Below are positions 1 through 5,352 of a stretch of DNA of 7,278 nucleotides, piece by piece (the first letter of the stretch is position 1; the number at the start of each line of letters is the position of its first letter). Source of the stretch: an uncultured Oscillospiraceae bacterium (GTDB taxonomy: Bacteria > Bacillota > Clostridia > Oscillospirales > Oscillospiraceae); the NCBI GenBank assembly GCA_944385065.1, contig CALWVX010000088.1, positions 1 to 7,278 of the forward strand, read 5' to 3'. Under the pieces are notes generated by a model. The model searched no databases and was not told where the DNA came from. It was given only the letters and a program-made list of their open reading frames with translations. Position numbers and translations under genes: made by a program.

Positions 1-1315
1 CCTGGACCTGCCCCGGGCGGTTGGTGTCCACCACCACCACCAGAGAGCGGTTGTCGGCGATGAGCAGCGCCTCCTGAGGGAGAAGGAAGCAGTCGTGGTA
101 CTCGGGCAGCTGGAGCAGCTTGTCGGTGAGCTCCTGGGCCGGATTATTTCCCTGCTCCCGCATGATGTGGGCGGGGACCCCGTTGTGCCGGCACAGGGCG
201 AACACGCCCGCGGCGGCGCCCACCACGTCGTTGTCCGGGGACTTGTGCCCCATGATGAACACATGGGAGGAGTCGGAGATCAGGGAGGACAGGGCGTTGG
301 CCATGACCCGGCTTTTCACCTTGGTGCGCTTCTCGGTCTCCTTGGAGCGGCCGCCGTAGAACTCGAAGGTGAACTTGTTGCGGATGACCGCCTGATCGCC
401 CCCCCGGGACAGAGCCATGTCGATGGACAGGTTGGCGAAGCTGAGCAGCTCCCGGAAGCTGTCGGCGTCCTTGCCGATGCCGATGGACAAAGAGGCGTTG
501 ATCCCGCTGGGATTGACCACCTGGTGGATGGTGTCCAGTATGTCGAACTTGTTCTCCACAAACTTGGCCAGATACTGCTCCTCGCACAGGAAGAGATACC
601 GCTCCCGCTGATACCGGCGCAGCAGCCCCCCGGTCTCCGCCACCCAGGCGTCCAGCCGGGCGTCGATCTCGGCCAGAAGATTGGAGCGCTCGTTTTCCGT
701 GAGGTTCTTCATCAGGTCCTCATAGTTGTCGATGAGCAGCACGGCGGCCACGGGCCGGGAGGCCTGGTATCGGTCCCGGATGTTGGCCAGCTCGGTCACA
801 TCCACCCAGTAGGTGGTGGCCAGAAAGCCCCCGGTGCGGCCGCCGGTGCGGACCAGATGGCCGAAGACCAGAAAGCGCCGGCCGTTGAAGGTCACCTCGT
901 CGGGGCACTCGCTTTTGCCCTCCATCAGCCAGCGGGTGTCGAAATTGGGCAGCAGGGCGGAGAGCTTGGCGTCATACAGGTGTTCCCGCTGCCCGGTGAG
1001 CTGGAGGAAGCGGTCGTTGGTCCAGATGATGTCGTCGCTCTCCGGGCGGAACAGCACCATGGGCAAAGGGGAGTTGACCATGGTGTCCTTGGTGGCGGTG
1101 TCCACCGTGCCGGCGTAATTGTCCAGGTACTTGTTCAGCTCTTTCCGGCGCCGGCGGGTGCTCTCCCGGCTGTAGATGCCCAGGCCCACCACCACCGCCA
1201 GCTCCAGCCCCGCCAGAGGCAGGGAGAAGGCGGCGGAGAGGACGGCAAAGAGGATCAGGAACAGAAAATACAGCCGGAAGCTGGGCTGAAGCAGCTGGTT
1301 GAGTTTTCGGTTCAT
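1..1315 (-). CDS. gdpP: GdpP-type cyclic-di-AMP phosphodiesterase (partial, C-terminus beyond left edge)
   Basis: Membrane-anchored DHH-family phosphodiesterase that hydrolyses c-di-AMP to pApA. 438 residues are visible; the family is usually about 650. Two hydrophobic segments (about residues 13-30 and 34-49) are followed by an Arg-rich stop (RESTRRRRK, 50-58). Next come a PAS-like region (about 80-170) and a degenerate GGDEF domain (about 185-315), in which the catalytic motif reads GGDQ at 305-308. The DHH domain opens with the metal-binding motif GHKSPDNDVVG (356-366: H357, D361, D363), and a second metal-ligand Asp lies in VVVVDTNRP (D430). The later DHH and DHHA1 motifs lie outside the window. 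The ATG at 1315 has a GGGGAGG ribosome binding site at 1325-1331, 9 nt upstream. The gene is divergent from ilvE and has its own promoter. The domain order TM-PAS-GGDEF-DHH is diagnostic of GdpP, so confidence is high; activity is inferred from the family. Confidence 0.93.
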   Translation of the reverse strand, partial: MNRKLNQLLQPSFRLYFLFLILFAVLSAAFSLPLAGLELAVVVGLGIYSRESTRRRRKELNKYLDNYAGTVDTATKDTMVNSPLPMVLFRPESDDIIWTNDRFLQLTGQREHLYDAKLSALLPNFDTRWLMEGKSECPDEVTFNGRRFLVFGHLVRTGGRTGGFLATTYWVDVTELANIRDRYQASRPVAAVLLIDNYEDLMKNLTENERSNLLAEIDARLDAWVAETGGLLRRYQRERYLFLCEEQYLAKFVENKFDILDTIHQVVNPSGINASLSIGIGKDADSFRELLSFANLSIDMALSRGGDQAVIRNKFTFEFYGGRSKETEKRTKVKSRVMANALSSLISDSSHVFIMGHKSPDNDVVGAAAGVFALCRHNGVPAHIMREQGNNPAQELTDKLLQLPEYHDCFLLPQEALLIADNRSLVVVVDTNRPGQVQ

Positions 1316-1380
1316 CAACAAAAGCCTCCCCTTGATGACAAGCGGTACCCGGGAATGAAATTCCAGAAGAAAGGTATTTT

Positions 1381-1409
1381 ATTATATCAGATTAACAGCG
1401 GGAAAACAA
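1381..1409 (-). promoter_or_regulatory. Predicted sigma-A-type promoter of gdpP
   Basis: On the minus strand, -35 TTGTTT (1409-1404), a 17-nt spacer and a perfect -10 TATAAT (1386-1381). Transcription would begin near 1374, giving a 5' leader of roughly 60 nt ahead of the gdpP ATG. The -35 is weak (three of six consensus bases) and the -10 is strong. It does not overlap the divergent ilvE promoter; the two -35 boxes are about 75 bp apart. Confidence 0.72.
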
Positions 1410-1483
1410 GGGGCGGGGCGGAGGAATCCAAAAAGTTTGCATCAAACCGGCGAAAAAATGTCAGAAAGGGGGGAGACAACCCG

Positions 1484-1512
1484 TTGCGCGCGGAGAGGAT
1501 TACTGCTATAAT
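1484..1512 (+). promoter_or_regulatory. Predicted extended -10 promoter of ilvE
   Basis: Weak -35 TTGCGC (1484-1489), 17-nt spacer, then the extended -10 TGC-TATAAT (TG at 1504-1505, TATAAT 1507-1512). The predicted start is near 1519, leaving a leader of about 90 nt before the ilvE ATG at 1610. The extended TGn motif probably compensates for the poor -35. Confidence 0.72.
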
Positions 1513-1526
1513 AACTCAATGAAATG

Positions 1527-1559
1527 CCTTGCCCCTTGGCCAGAGGGAGAGGCAAGGGG
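1527..1559 (+). promoter_or_regulatory. Hairpin-forming leader segment upstream of ilvE
   Basis: Just after the predicted ilvE transcription start, CCTTGCC (1527-1533) is complementary to GGCAAGG (1551-1557). A competing pairing, CCCCTTG (1532-1538) with CAAGGGG (1553-1559), shares bases with it, so the two stems exclude each other. No T-box signature (such as GGTGG-ACCGCG) and no terminator U-run follow, and the leader is too short for a T-box. It may only be a 5' stabilising hairpin. The pairing is visible; any regulatory role is inference. Confidence 0.4.
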
Positions 1560-1609
1560 TATCTCTTATCCACTTGACAGAGAAGAGAATCATCACAGGA
1601 GGGATTTCC

Positions 1610-2674
1610 ATGGAAATCAAAATCACCCGTGCCGCCACTCTGAAGGAGAAGCCTGATTCCTCTCATCTGGTGTTCGGCACCAACATGACCGATCATATGT
1701 TCATCGCCGACTATGACGAGGGCCGGGGCTGGCATGATCCCCGCATCGTCCCCTATGGGCCGCTGCAGATCGACCCCGCCGCCAAGGTGCTCCACTATGC
1801 GGAGGAGATTTTTGAGGGCCTGAAGGCCTATCGCACCGCCGACGGCTCCATCCAGCTGTTCCGTCCCTTGGACAACGTGGACCGGATGAACAAGTCCGCC
1901 GACCGGCTGTGCCTGCCTCAGATTCCCGAGGAGCTGGCCATGGCCGGCATCACCGAGCTGGTGAAGCTGGAGCAGGACTGGGTGCCCCGGGAGAAGGACA
2001 CCTCTTTGTATATCCGCCCCTTCATGATCGGGCTGGACCCCGCTCTGGGCGTCCACGCTTCTCACCATGTGCAGTATGTGGTTGTTGTCTGCCCGGTGGG
2101 GGCCTACTACCCCGAGGGGCTGAACCCGGTGAAGATCTATGTGGAGGAGCGGGACGTGCGCGCCGTCCGGGGCGGCACCGGCATGGCCAAGACCGGCGGC
2201 AACTACGCCGCCTCCCTGCGGGCCAGCGATGTGGCGGAGAAGCACGGCTACAGCCAGGTCCTCTGGCTGGACGGCGTCCACCGCAAGTATATTGAGGAAG
2301 TCGGCTCCATGAACGTGATGTTCAAGGTCGGCGGCAAGATTCTCACCCCCGATCTGAACGGCTCCGTACTGGACGGCATCACCCGCCGCTCCTGCATCCA
2401 GCTGCTGAAGGACTGGGGCTATGAGGTGGAGGAGCGCCGCATCTCCGCTCAGGAGCTCTTTGAGGCCGCCGAGAACGGCCAGCTGGAGGAGGCCTGGGGC
2501 ACCGGCACCGCCGCCGTGGTCTCCCCCATCGGCGAGCTGGCCATGGGGGAGGAGAAGGTTACCGTCAGCGGCAACCAGATCGGCCCGGTCACCCAGCGTC
2601 TGTACGACGAGCTCACCGGCATTCAGTGGGGCCGCGTGCCCGATCCCCACAACTGGATCATGAAGCTCTGCTGA
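1610..2674 (+). CDS. ilvE: Branched-chain-amino-acid aminotransferase (class IV, PLP-dependent)
   Basis: Cytosolic enzyme catalysing the last step of Leu, Ile and Val synthesis, and the first step of their breakdown: reversible amino transfer between glutamate and branched 2-oxo acids. 354 residues, the normal size for the longer (BCAT2-like, about 340-365 aa) subfamily. Visible landmarks are FEGLKAYRT (68-76), LFRPLDNVDRMNKSA (83-97), LYIRPFMI (133-140), the PLP-lysine motif GGTGMAKTGGNYAASL (188-203, Schiff-base Lys K194), EEVGSMN (229-235) and the phosphate-binding GTGTAAVVSPIG (297-308). The ATG at 1610 is preferred because AGGAGGG (1597-1603) sits 6 nt upstream and MEIKITRAAT is a plausible family N-terminus. 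The in-frame ATG at 1529 has no ribosome binding site and would encode the leader hairpin. It is monocistronic and converges on the anti-sigma gene. No other ilv or leu gene is nearby. Confidence 0.96.
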   Translation: MEIKITRAATLKEKPDSSHLVFGTNMTDHMFIADYDEGRGWHDPRIVPYGPLQIDPAAKVLHYAEEIFEGLKAYRTADGSIQLFRPLDNVDRMNKSADRLCLPQIPEELAMAGITELVKLEQDWVPREKDTSLYIRPFMIGLDPALGVHASHHVQYVVVVCPVGAYYPEGLNPVKIYVEERDVRAVRGGTGMAKTGGNYAASLRASDVAEKHGYSQVLWLDGVHRKYIEEVGSMNVMFKVGGKILTPDLNGSVLDGITRRSCIQLLKDWGYEVEERRISAQELFEAAENGQLEEAWGTGTAAVVSPIGELAMGEEKVTVSGNQIGPVTQRLYDELTGIQWGRVPDPHNWIMKLC

Positions 2675-2691
2675 GCGTCTGCACAAAAAGA

Positions 2692-2731
2692 AACCCCCGT
2701 CCGGGTCCCAAACGGGACCCGGACGGGGGTT
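2692..2731. terminator. Bidirectional intrinsic terminator between ilvE and the anti-sigma gene
   Basis: A perfect 18-bp stem (2692-2709 with 2714-2731) around an AAAC loop (2710-2713), lying 17 nt after the ilvE stop and 17 nt after the anti-sigma stop. Read on the minus strand it is followed by TCTTTTTGTGC, a good U-tract, so it clearly suits the dusB-sigma-anti-sigma operon. On the plus strand the tail is TCTGATTTTG, weaker but probably adequate given the very stable stem. Confidence 0.9.
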
Positions 2732-2748
2732 CTGATTTTGAAATGGAT

Positions 2749-3534
2749 TCAGCCGGCCAGGACGACCAGGGCGCACAGACCCTCCGCGCCCTCCTGGGAA
2801 GTTCGGCTGGCGGTGATGCCCTGCTCCTGGGCCAGACGCTCGATCTCATCCAGCTGTTCCCGGGTGAGGGGAGCGTAGGTGTCTCTCCCATCCTGGGCGG
2901 AGTGAGACACCGTGGTCTCGTCGGACAGAAGCTCGGCCGCCCCCGCGGGCATGGCGTCCACCGTCAGGACGAGGGAGGGAGCGGGAGCCGCCGCGGCCTG
3001 GATCTGAAGGGAAGGGCCGTCGGCGGCCGGATCGCCGGCCGGTCCGGCGGTTGAGTCGGAAGCGGAACCGGCCGGGGAGAGGGCGTCCCGCTGGGCAATT
3101 TCACCCCGGGATTCCTCTGTGTTTTCCGGCGGAAGGGCGTAGGCGCTGATCGAGGTGTCGGACTGGTCACTGCTTTGCAGGACGGCGCCCGACCCCGGCG
3201 TCTCGGGTCCGTCCAGAAGGCCCGCCCCGTAAATTCCAATGCAGATGGCGGCGCAGGCGGCCAGTCCGGCCAGCGCCTTGAACTGGGGACGGCGGAACAG
3301 GGGGATGACCCGCTTCTCCCGCCGGATCTGCTCCATAACCCCCTGGGCAAAGCCGGGAGGAGCTTCCTCCTCCGCCAACTGGGCAAAGTCCGTTTGAAGT
3401 TGTTTCAGCTGATCTGCCAGAGCCCGACAGTCCGGACATTGGGCCAGATGGCGCTCCAGTTCCTGTGTCTCCCGGTCGGTCAAGTCCCCGTCCAGCCGGG
3501 CGGAGAGCTGTTCCAGACAGCGTTCACACTCCAT
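2749..3534 (-). CDS. Membrane-spanning anti-sigma factor with zinc-binding (ZAS, zf-HC2) domain
   Basis: Predicted to hold the adjacent ECF sigma factor inactive at the membrane and release it on an envelope signal. 261 residues. The N-terminal ZAS domain (about 1-45) has C3, C6 and the hallmark H29-x3-C33-x2-C36 (HLAQCPDC). A helical linker follows, then one transmembrane segment (about 86-107, within FKALAGLAACAAICIGIYGAGLL) preceded by basic residues (RREKR, RRPQFK), giving N-in/C-out topology. The outside part has a low-complexity Ala/Ser/Pro/Asp/Gly-rich stretch (about 108-190) and a more ordered C-terminal region (about 195-261) of unknown family. The ATG at 3534 is chosen over the in-frame GTG at 3543, because AGGAGG (3543-3548) lies 8 nt before the ATG but runs into the GTG. 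It begins 5 nt after the sigma stop, implying translational coupling. The signal is unknown. Confidence 0.87.
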   Translation of the reverse strand: MECERCLEQLSARLDGDLTDRETQELERHLAQCPDCRALADQLKQLQTDFAQLAEEEAPPGFAQGVMEQIRREKRVIPLFRRPQFKALAGLAACAAICIGIYGAGLLDGPETPGSGAVLQSSDQSDTSISAYALPPENTEESRGEIAQRDALSPAGSASDSTAGPAGDPAADGPSLQIQAAAAPAPSLVLTVDAMPAGAAELLSDETTVSHSAQDGRDTYAPLTREQLDEIERLAQEQGITASRTSQEGAEGLCALVVLAG

Positions 3535-3539
3535 GGGCC

Positions 3540-4151
3540 TCACCTCCTGTTTTCTTTCTTCGTCAGGTTAGACGAAGGCGGGTCGAAAAAGTTCCCGTCC
3601 TCCAACAAAATTTTTCGCAGCGACAGTCTGGCCCTGGCAATGCGGGACTTGACCGTCCCCAGGTCCAGGTCCAGAGCCTGGGCGATCTCCTGATAGCTCA
3701 TCCCTGACAGCTCCCGCAGGATCAGAGGGCGGCGCTGGTGCTCGGGCAGCTGCTCCAGCCCCCGGGCCAGGGCGCGCCCCCGCTCGGACGCCTCCAGCTT
3801 TCGGTGGGGGTCCTGTTCCCAGTCGGCGGGCTCGGCCCAGCCGCTCTCCTCGTCGTCCAGAGACACCGAGGGGGCCGTCTCCTGCCTGCGCCGCTGCCGG
3901 CGCAGATAGTCGATGCACAGATTGGTGGTCAGGCGGTAGACCCAGGTGGCAAAGCTGCTCTCCCCCTGAAAAGAGGGCAGGCTCCGCCAGGCCTTCAAAA
4001 AGGCCTCCTGGGCCAGATCGGCAGCCTCCTCCCGGTCCCCCGACAGGCGAAGGGCCAGAGAATAGACCCGGTTTTGATTGTCCAGCACCAGCTGTTCGAA
4101 CGCGTCCTGGTCGCCGGCTTTTGCCCGCCGGACCAGCTCCTGGTCGGTCAT
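3540..4151 (-). CDS. ECF-type (group IV) RNA polymerase sigma factor
   Basis: Alternative sigma factor that directs RNA polymerase to its own promoter set, very likely in response to envelope stress given the membrane anti-sigma partner downstream. 203 residues, typical of ECF sigmas. Region 2 spans about 17-86: DAFEQLV, then the region 2.2 core DLAQEAFLKAWRSLPSF (45-61) and the 2.3/2.4 part FATWVYRLTTNLCIDYLRR (67-85). An acidic linker (about 95-125) leads to region 4 (about 128-182), with LPEHQRRPLILRELSGMSY and the helix-turn-helix EIAQALDLDLGTVKSRIARAR (155-175). Regions 1.1 and 3 are absent, as expected. The ATG at 4151 has a GGGGGTG ribosome binding site about 5-7 nt upstream. dusB lies 99 nt upstream on the same strand, so read-through from the dusB promoter is likely. 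A poor ECF-like match (GAGAAC, 17 nt, CGAT on the minus strand near 4190-4220) could be an autoregulatory promoter but is not convincing. The ECF subgroup cannot be assigned by eye. Confidence 0.93.
   Translation of the reverse strand: MTDQELVRRAKAGDQDAFEQLVLDNQNRVYSLALRLSGDREEAADLAQEAFLKAWRSLPSFQGESSFATWVYRLTTNLCIDYLRRQRRRQETAPSVSLDDEESGWAEPADWEQDPHRKLEASERGRALARGLEQLPEHQRRPLILRELSGMSYQEIAQALDLDLGTVKSRIARARLSLRKILLEDGNFFDPPSSNLTKKENRR
3543..3548 (-). promoter_or_regulatory. Ribosome binding site that sets the anti-sigma start
   Basis: AGGAGG lies inside the last codons of the sigma gene. It is 8 nt before the ATG at 3534 and directly abuts the alternative in-frame GTG (3543-3541), which it therefore cannot serve. 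The sigma stop TGA (3542-3540) lies between this site and the ATG, so a ribosome finishing sigma would end on the anti-sigma initiation region. Confidence 0.8.
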
Positions 4152-4170
4152 GGATGCACCCCCTTTTTTC

Positions 4171-4250
4171 AGAGTGGAGAGCGAAGAGTGGAGATCGTTC
4201 TCCTTTTCCAGCCTGTTCTCTCAACTCTTCACGCTTAACTCTTTGCTCTC
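4171..4250. repeat. Short direct and inverted repeats between dusB and the sigma gene
   Basis: AGAGTGGAGA occurs twice (4171-4180 and 4185-4194). GAGAGCGAAGAGT (4177-4189) is matched in inverted orientation by ACTCTTTGCTCTC (4238-4250) with one mismatch. AAGAGTGGAGA (4184-4194) is likewise matched by TCTCAACTCTT (4219-4229) with one mismatch. GGAGA/TCTCC (4190-4194 and 4199-4203) can form a small local hairpin. The purine-rich half followed by a pyrimidine-rich half is unlike the flanking coding DNA and resembles degenerate intergenic repeats. There is no U-run, so it is not an obvious terminator. It may be a repeat relic or an RNA-processing element. Confidence 0.5.
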
Positions 4251-5222
4251 TCAACACAGGTCCCGCTTGATCCCCCTGGTTACCCGATACACGTCCTCCA
4301 GGGTGGTGATCTTGACAATTTGCTCTTTATAGTACCCGGCGTGGGGAACGCCCTTCAGATACCAGGCGTACTGCCGCCGGGCCTCCAGACAGGCGATCTT
4401 CTCCCCCTTGTTGGCGGCAGCCATTTCAAATTGCCGCACGGCGGTGTCGCACCGCTCCGCCAGGGGGGGCATGGGGGGAATCTCCCGGCCCTCCAGGGCG
4501 GCTTTGCACTGGGCGAAGATCCAGGGGTTGCCGAACACGCCCCGGCCGATCATGGCCATGTCCGCCCCGGTGTACTTCAGAATGCGGGGGGCGTCCGTCC
4601 CCTTGAAAATATCGCCGTTGGCGATGACCGGAATCCGGACCGCCTCTTTCACGGCCCGGATATAGTCCCAGTTGGCGCGGCCCGCGTACATCTGCGCCCG
4701 GGTCCGGCCGTGGACGGCCACGGCGGCGGCTCCCGCCTGCTCCATGGCCTGGGCGAACTCCACGCAGTTGATGGAGCCCTTGTCCCAGCCCAGGCGGAAC
4801 TTCACCGTCACCGGGCACCCGGCCCCCCGGACCACCGCCTCCACCACCTTCACCGCCAGCTCCGGAGTGCGCATCAGGCCGGAGCCGTCCCCGGAGTTGG
4901 CCACCTTGGGCACCGGGCAGCCCATGTTGATGTCGATGATGTCGGCCCCGGACACCTGGCGGGCGATGGCCGCGCCCTCCTCCATGCATGTGGGGTCGCT
5001 GCCGAAAATCTGAGCGGCGCCGGGGTGCTCCTGTTCCCCCATCTGGAGCAGGGGAATGGTCTTTTTATCCTGATAGCACAGAGCTTTGGCGCTGACCATC
5101 TCGGTGCAGGTCAGCCCCGCCCCCTGCTCCCGGCAGATGGTACGAAAAGCCAGGTCAGTCACCCCGGCCATGGGCCCCAGAGCCAGGGGCGTTTTGATTT
5201 CAATTCCTCCGATGGTCAGCAT
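4251..5222 (-). CDS. dusB: tRNA-dihydrouridine synthase (DusB-type)
   Basis: FMN-dependent enzyme that reduces specific uridines of tRNA to dihydrouridine using NADPH. 323 residues, normal for the family. A TIM-barrel domain (about 1-245) carries the FMN-contacting start LALGPMAGVTDLAFR (13-27), TEMVSAKAL (40-48), Q71-IFG, and the signature DINMGCPVPKV (97-107) with catalytic Cys C102. It continues with VKFRLGW (140-146; K141), VHGRTRAQMYAG (170-181; H171), IANGDIF (200-206) and the phosphate-binding IGRGVFGNPW (225-234). The helical tRNA-binding domain follows (about 250-323). The ATG at 5222 has GGAGG (5228-5232) 5 nt upstream. It is the first gene of a likely operon with the sigma/anti-sigma pair and is divergent from the AAA+ gene. 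DusB is preferred over other Dus subfamilies on overall resemblance to Firmicutes proteins; the target uridine is not deducible here. Confidence 0.93.
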   Translation of the reverse strand: MLTIGGIEIKTPLALGPMAGVTDLAFRTICREQGAGLTCTEMVSAKALCYQDKKTIPLLQMGEQEHPGAAQIFGSDPTCMEEGAAIARQVSGADIIDINMGCPVPKVANSGDGSGLMRTPELAVKVVEAVVRGAGCPVTVKFRLGWDKGSINCVEFAQAMEQAGAAAVAVHGRTRAQMYAGRANWDYIRAVKEAVRIPVIANGDIFKGTDAPRILKYTGADMAMIGRGVFGNPWIFAQCKAALEGREIPPMPPLAERCDTAVRQFEMAAANKGEKIACLEARRQYAWYLKGVPHAGYYKEQIVKITTLEDVYRVTRGIKRDLC

Positions 5223-5233
5223 GGTCTCCTCCG

Positions 5234-5257
5234 TACCGTAAAATACCGGCCGTACCG
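5234..5257. promoter_or_regulatory. Three phased TACCG motifs in the dusB leader (possible operator)
   Basis: TACCG occurs at 5234-5238, 5244-5248 and 5253-5257, spaced 10 and 9 bp, about one helical turn apart. The longer string CCGTACCG is duplicated at 5231-5238 and 5250-5257. The block lies between the predicted dusB transcription start (near 5261) and its ribosome binding site, a typical place for a repressor site. The repeats are visible; regulator binding is inference. Confidence 0.3.
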
Positions 5258-5267
5258 GCAGACCTGT

Positions 5268-5296
5268 ATTTTACCATACCCGGAACCGGTTGACAA
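5268..5296 (-). promoter_or_regulatory. Predicted sigma-A-type promoter of dusB (and likely the sigma operon)
   Basis: On the minus strand, -35 TTGTCA (5296-5291), 17-nt spacer, extended -10 TGG-TAAAAT (TAAAAT 5273-5268). Each hexamer matches consensus at five of six positions. The predicted start is near 5261, about 40 nt before the dusB ATG. Its -35 box lies on the same base pairs as the -35 of the divergent AAA+ gene. Confidence 0.82.
5284..5291. promoter_or_regulatory. AACCGGTT palindrome at the shared -35 region
   Basis: A perfect 8-bp palindrome inside the dusB promoter spacer, touching both -35 hexamers. A dimeric regulator here would block both divergent promoters. Eight-base palindromes are common by chance in GC-rich DNA, so this is only a candidate. 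Confidence 0.25.
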
Positions 5297-5318
5297 GGGA
5301 GCGGCCAGCCTTTAAAAT
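5290..5318 (+). promoter_or_regulatory. Predicted sigma-A-type promoter of the AAA+ ATPase gene
   Basis: Perfect -35 TTGACA (5290-5295), 17-nt spacer, -10 TAAAAT (5313-5318). The start is predicted near 5325, giving a short leader of about 28 nt before the ATG at 5353. It is the closest to consensus of the five promoters found and overlaps the dusB -35 box by five base pairs. Confidence 0.85.
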
Positions 5319-5352
5319 GAGAAAAAGATTTGGAAAAAGAGGTGAGCTTCCC

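Noticed and set aside
95..1522. A 475-codon open frame on the plus strand opposite gdpP
   Set aside because: It is antisense to a gene with unambiguous GdpP motifs. Its translation is low-complexity Gly/Val/His/Gln-rich and it has no ribosome binding site. GC-rich codon bias keeps the opposite frame open.
1574..1579. TTGACA near the ilvE start as a second promoter
   Set aside because: The position 17 nt downstream is the ribosome binding site (AGGAGGG), with no -10-like hexamer.
1529..1609. Upstream in-frame ATG that would extend IlvE by 27 residues
   Set aside because: There is no ribosome binding site, the extension overlaps the leader hairpin, and it is not typical of the family; the ATG at 1610 has an excellent AGGAGGG.
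1520..1609. T-box riboswitch controlling ilvE
   Set aside because: The leader is only about 90 nt and lacks the conserved T-box sequence and an antiterminator/terminator pair.
1442..2776. A 444-codon minus-strand frame opposite ilvE
   Set aside because: It is a shadow of ilvE with His/Gly/Leu/Gln-biased composition and no domain, and it runs through both the ilvE promoter and the terminator.
4320..5315. A 331-codon plus-strand frame opposite dusB
   Set aside because: It is antisense to a clear Dus enzyme, its composition is His/Gly/Pro-rich, and it has no start signals.
5290..5352. Earlier TTG (5290) or ATG (5317) starts for the AAA+ gene
   Set aside because: Both lie in the -35/-10 region, upstream of the predicted transcription start, and neither has a ribosome binding site; the ATG at 5353 has GAGGTGAG.
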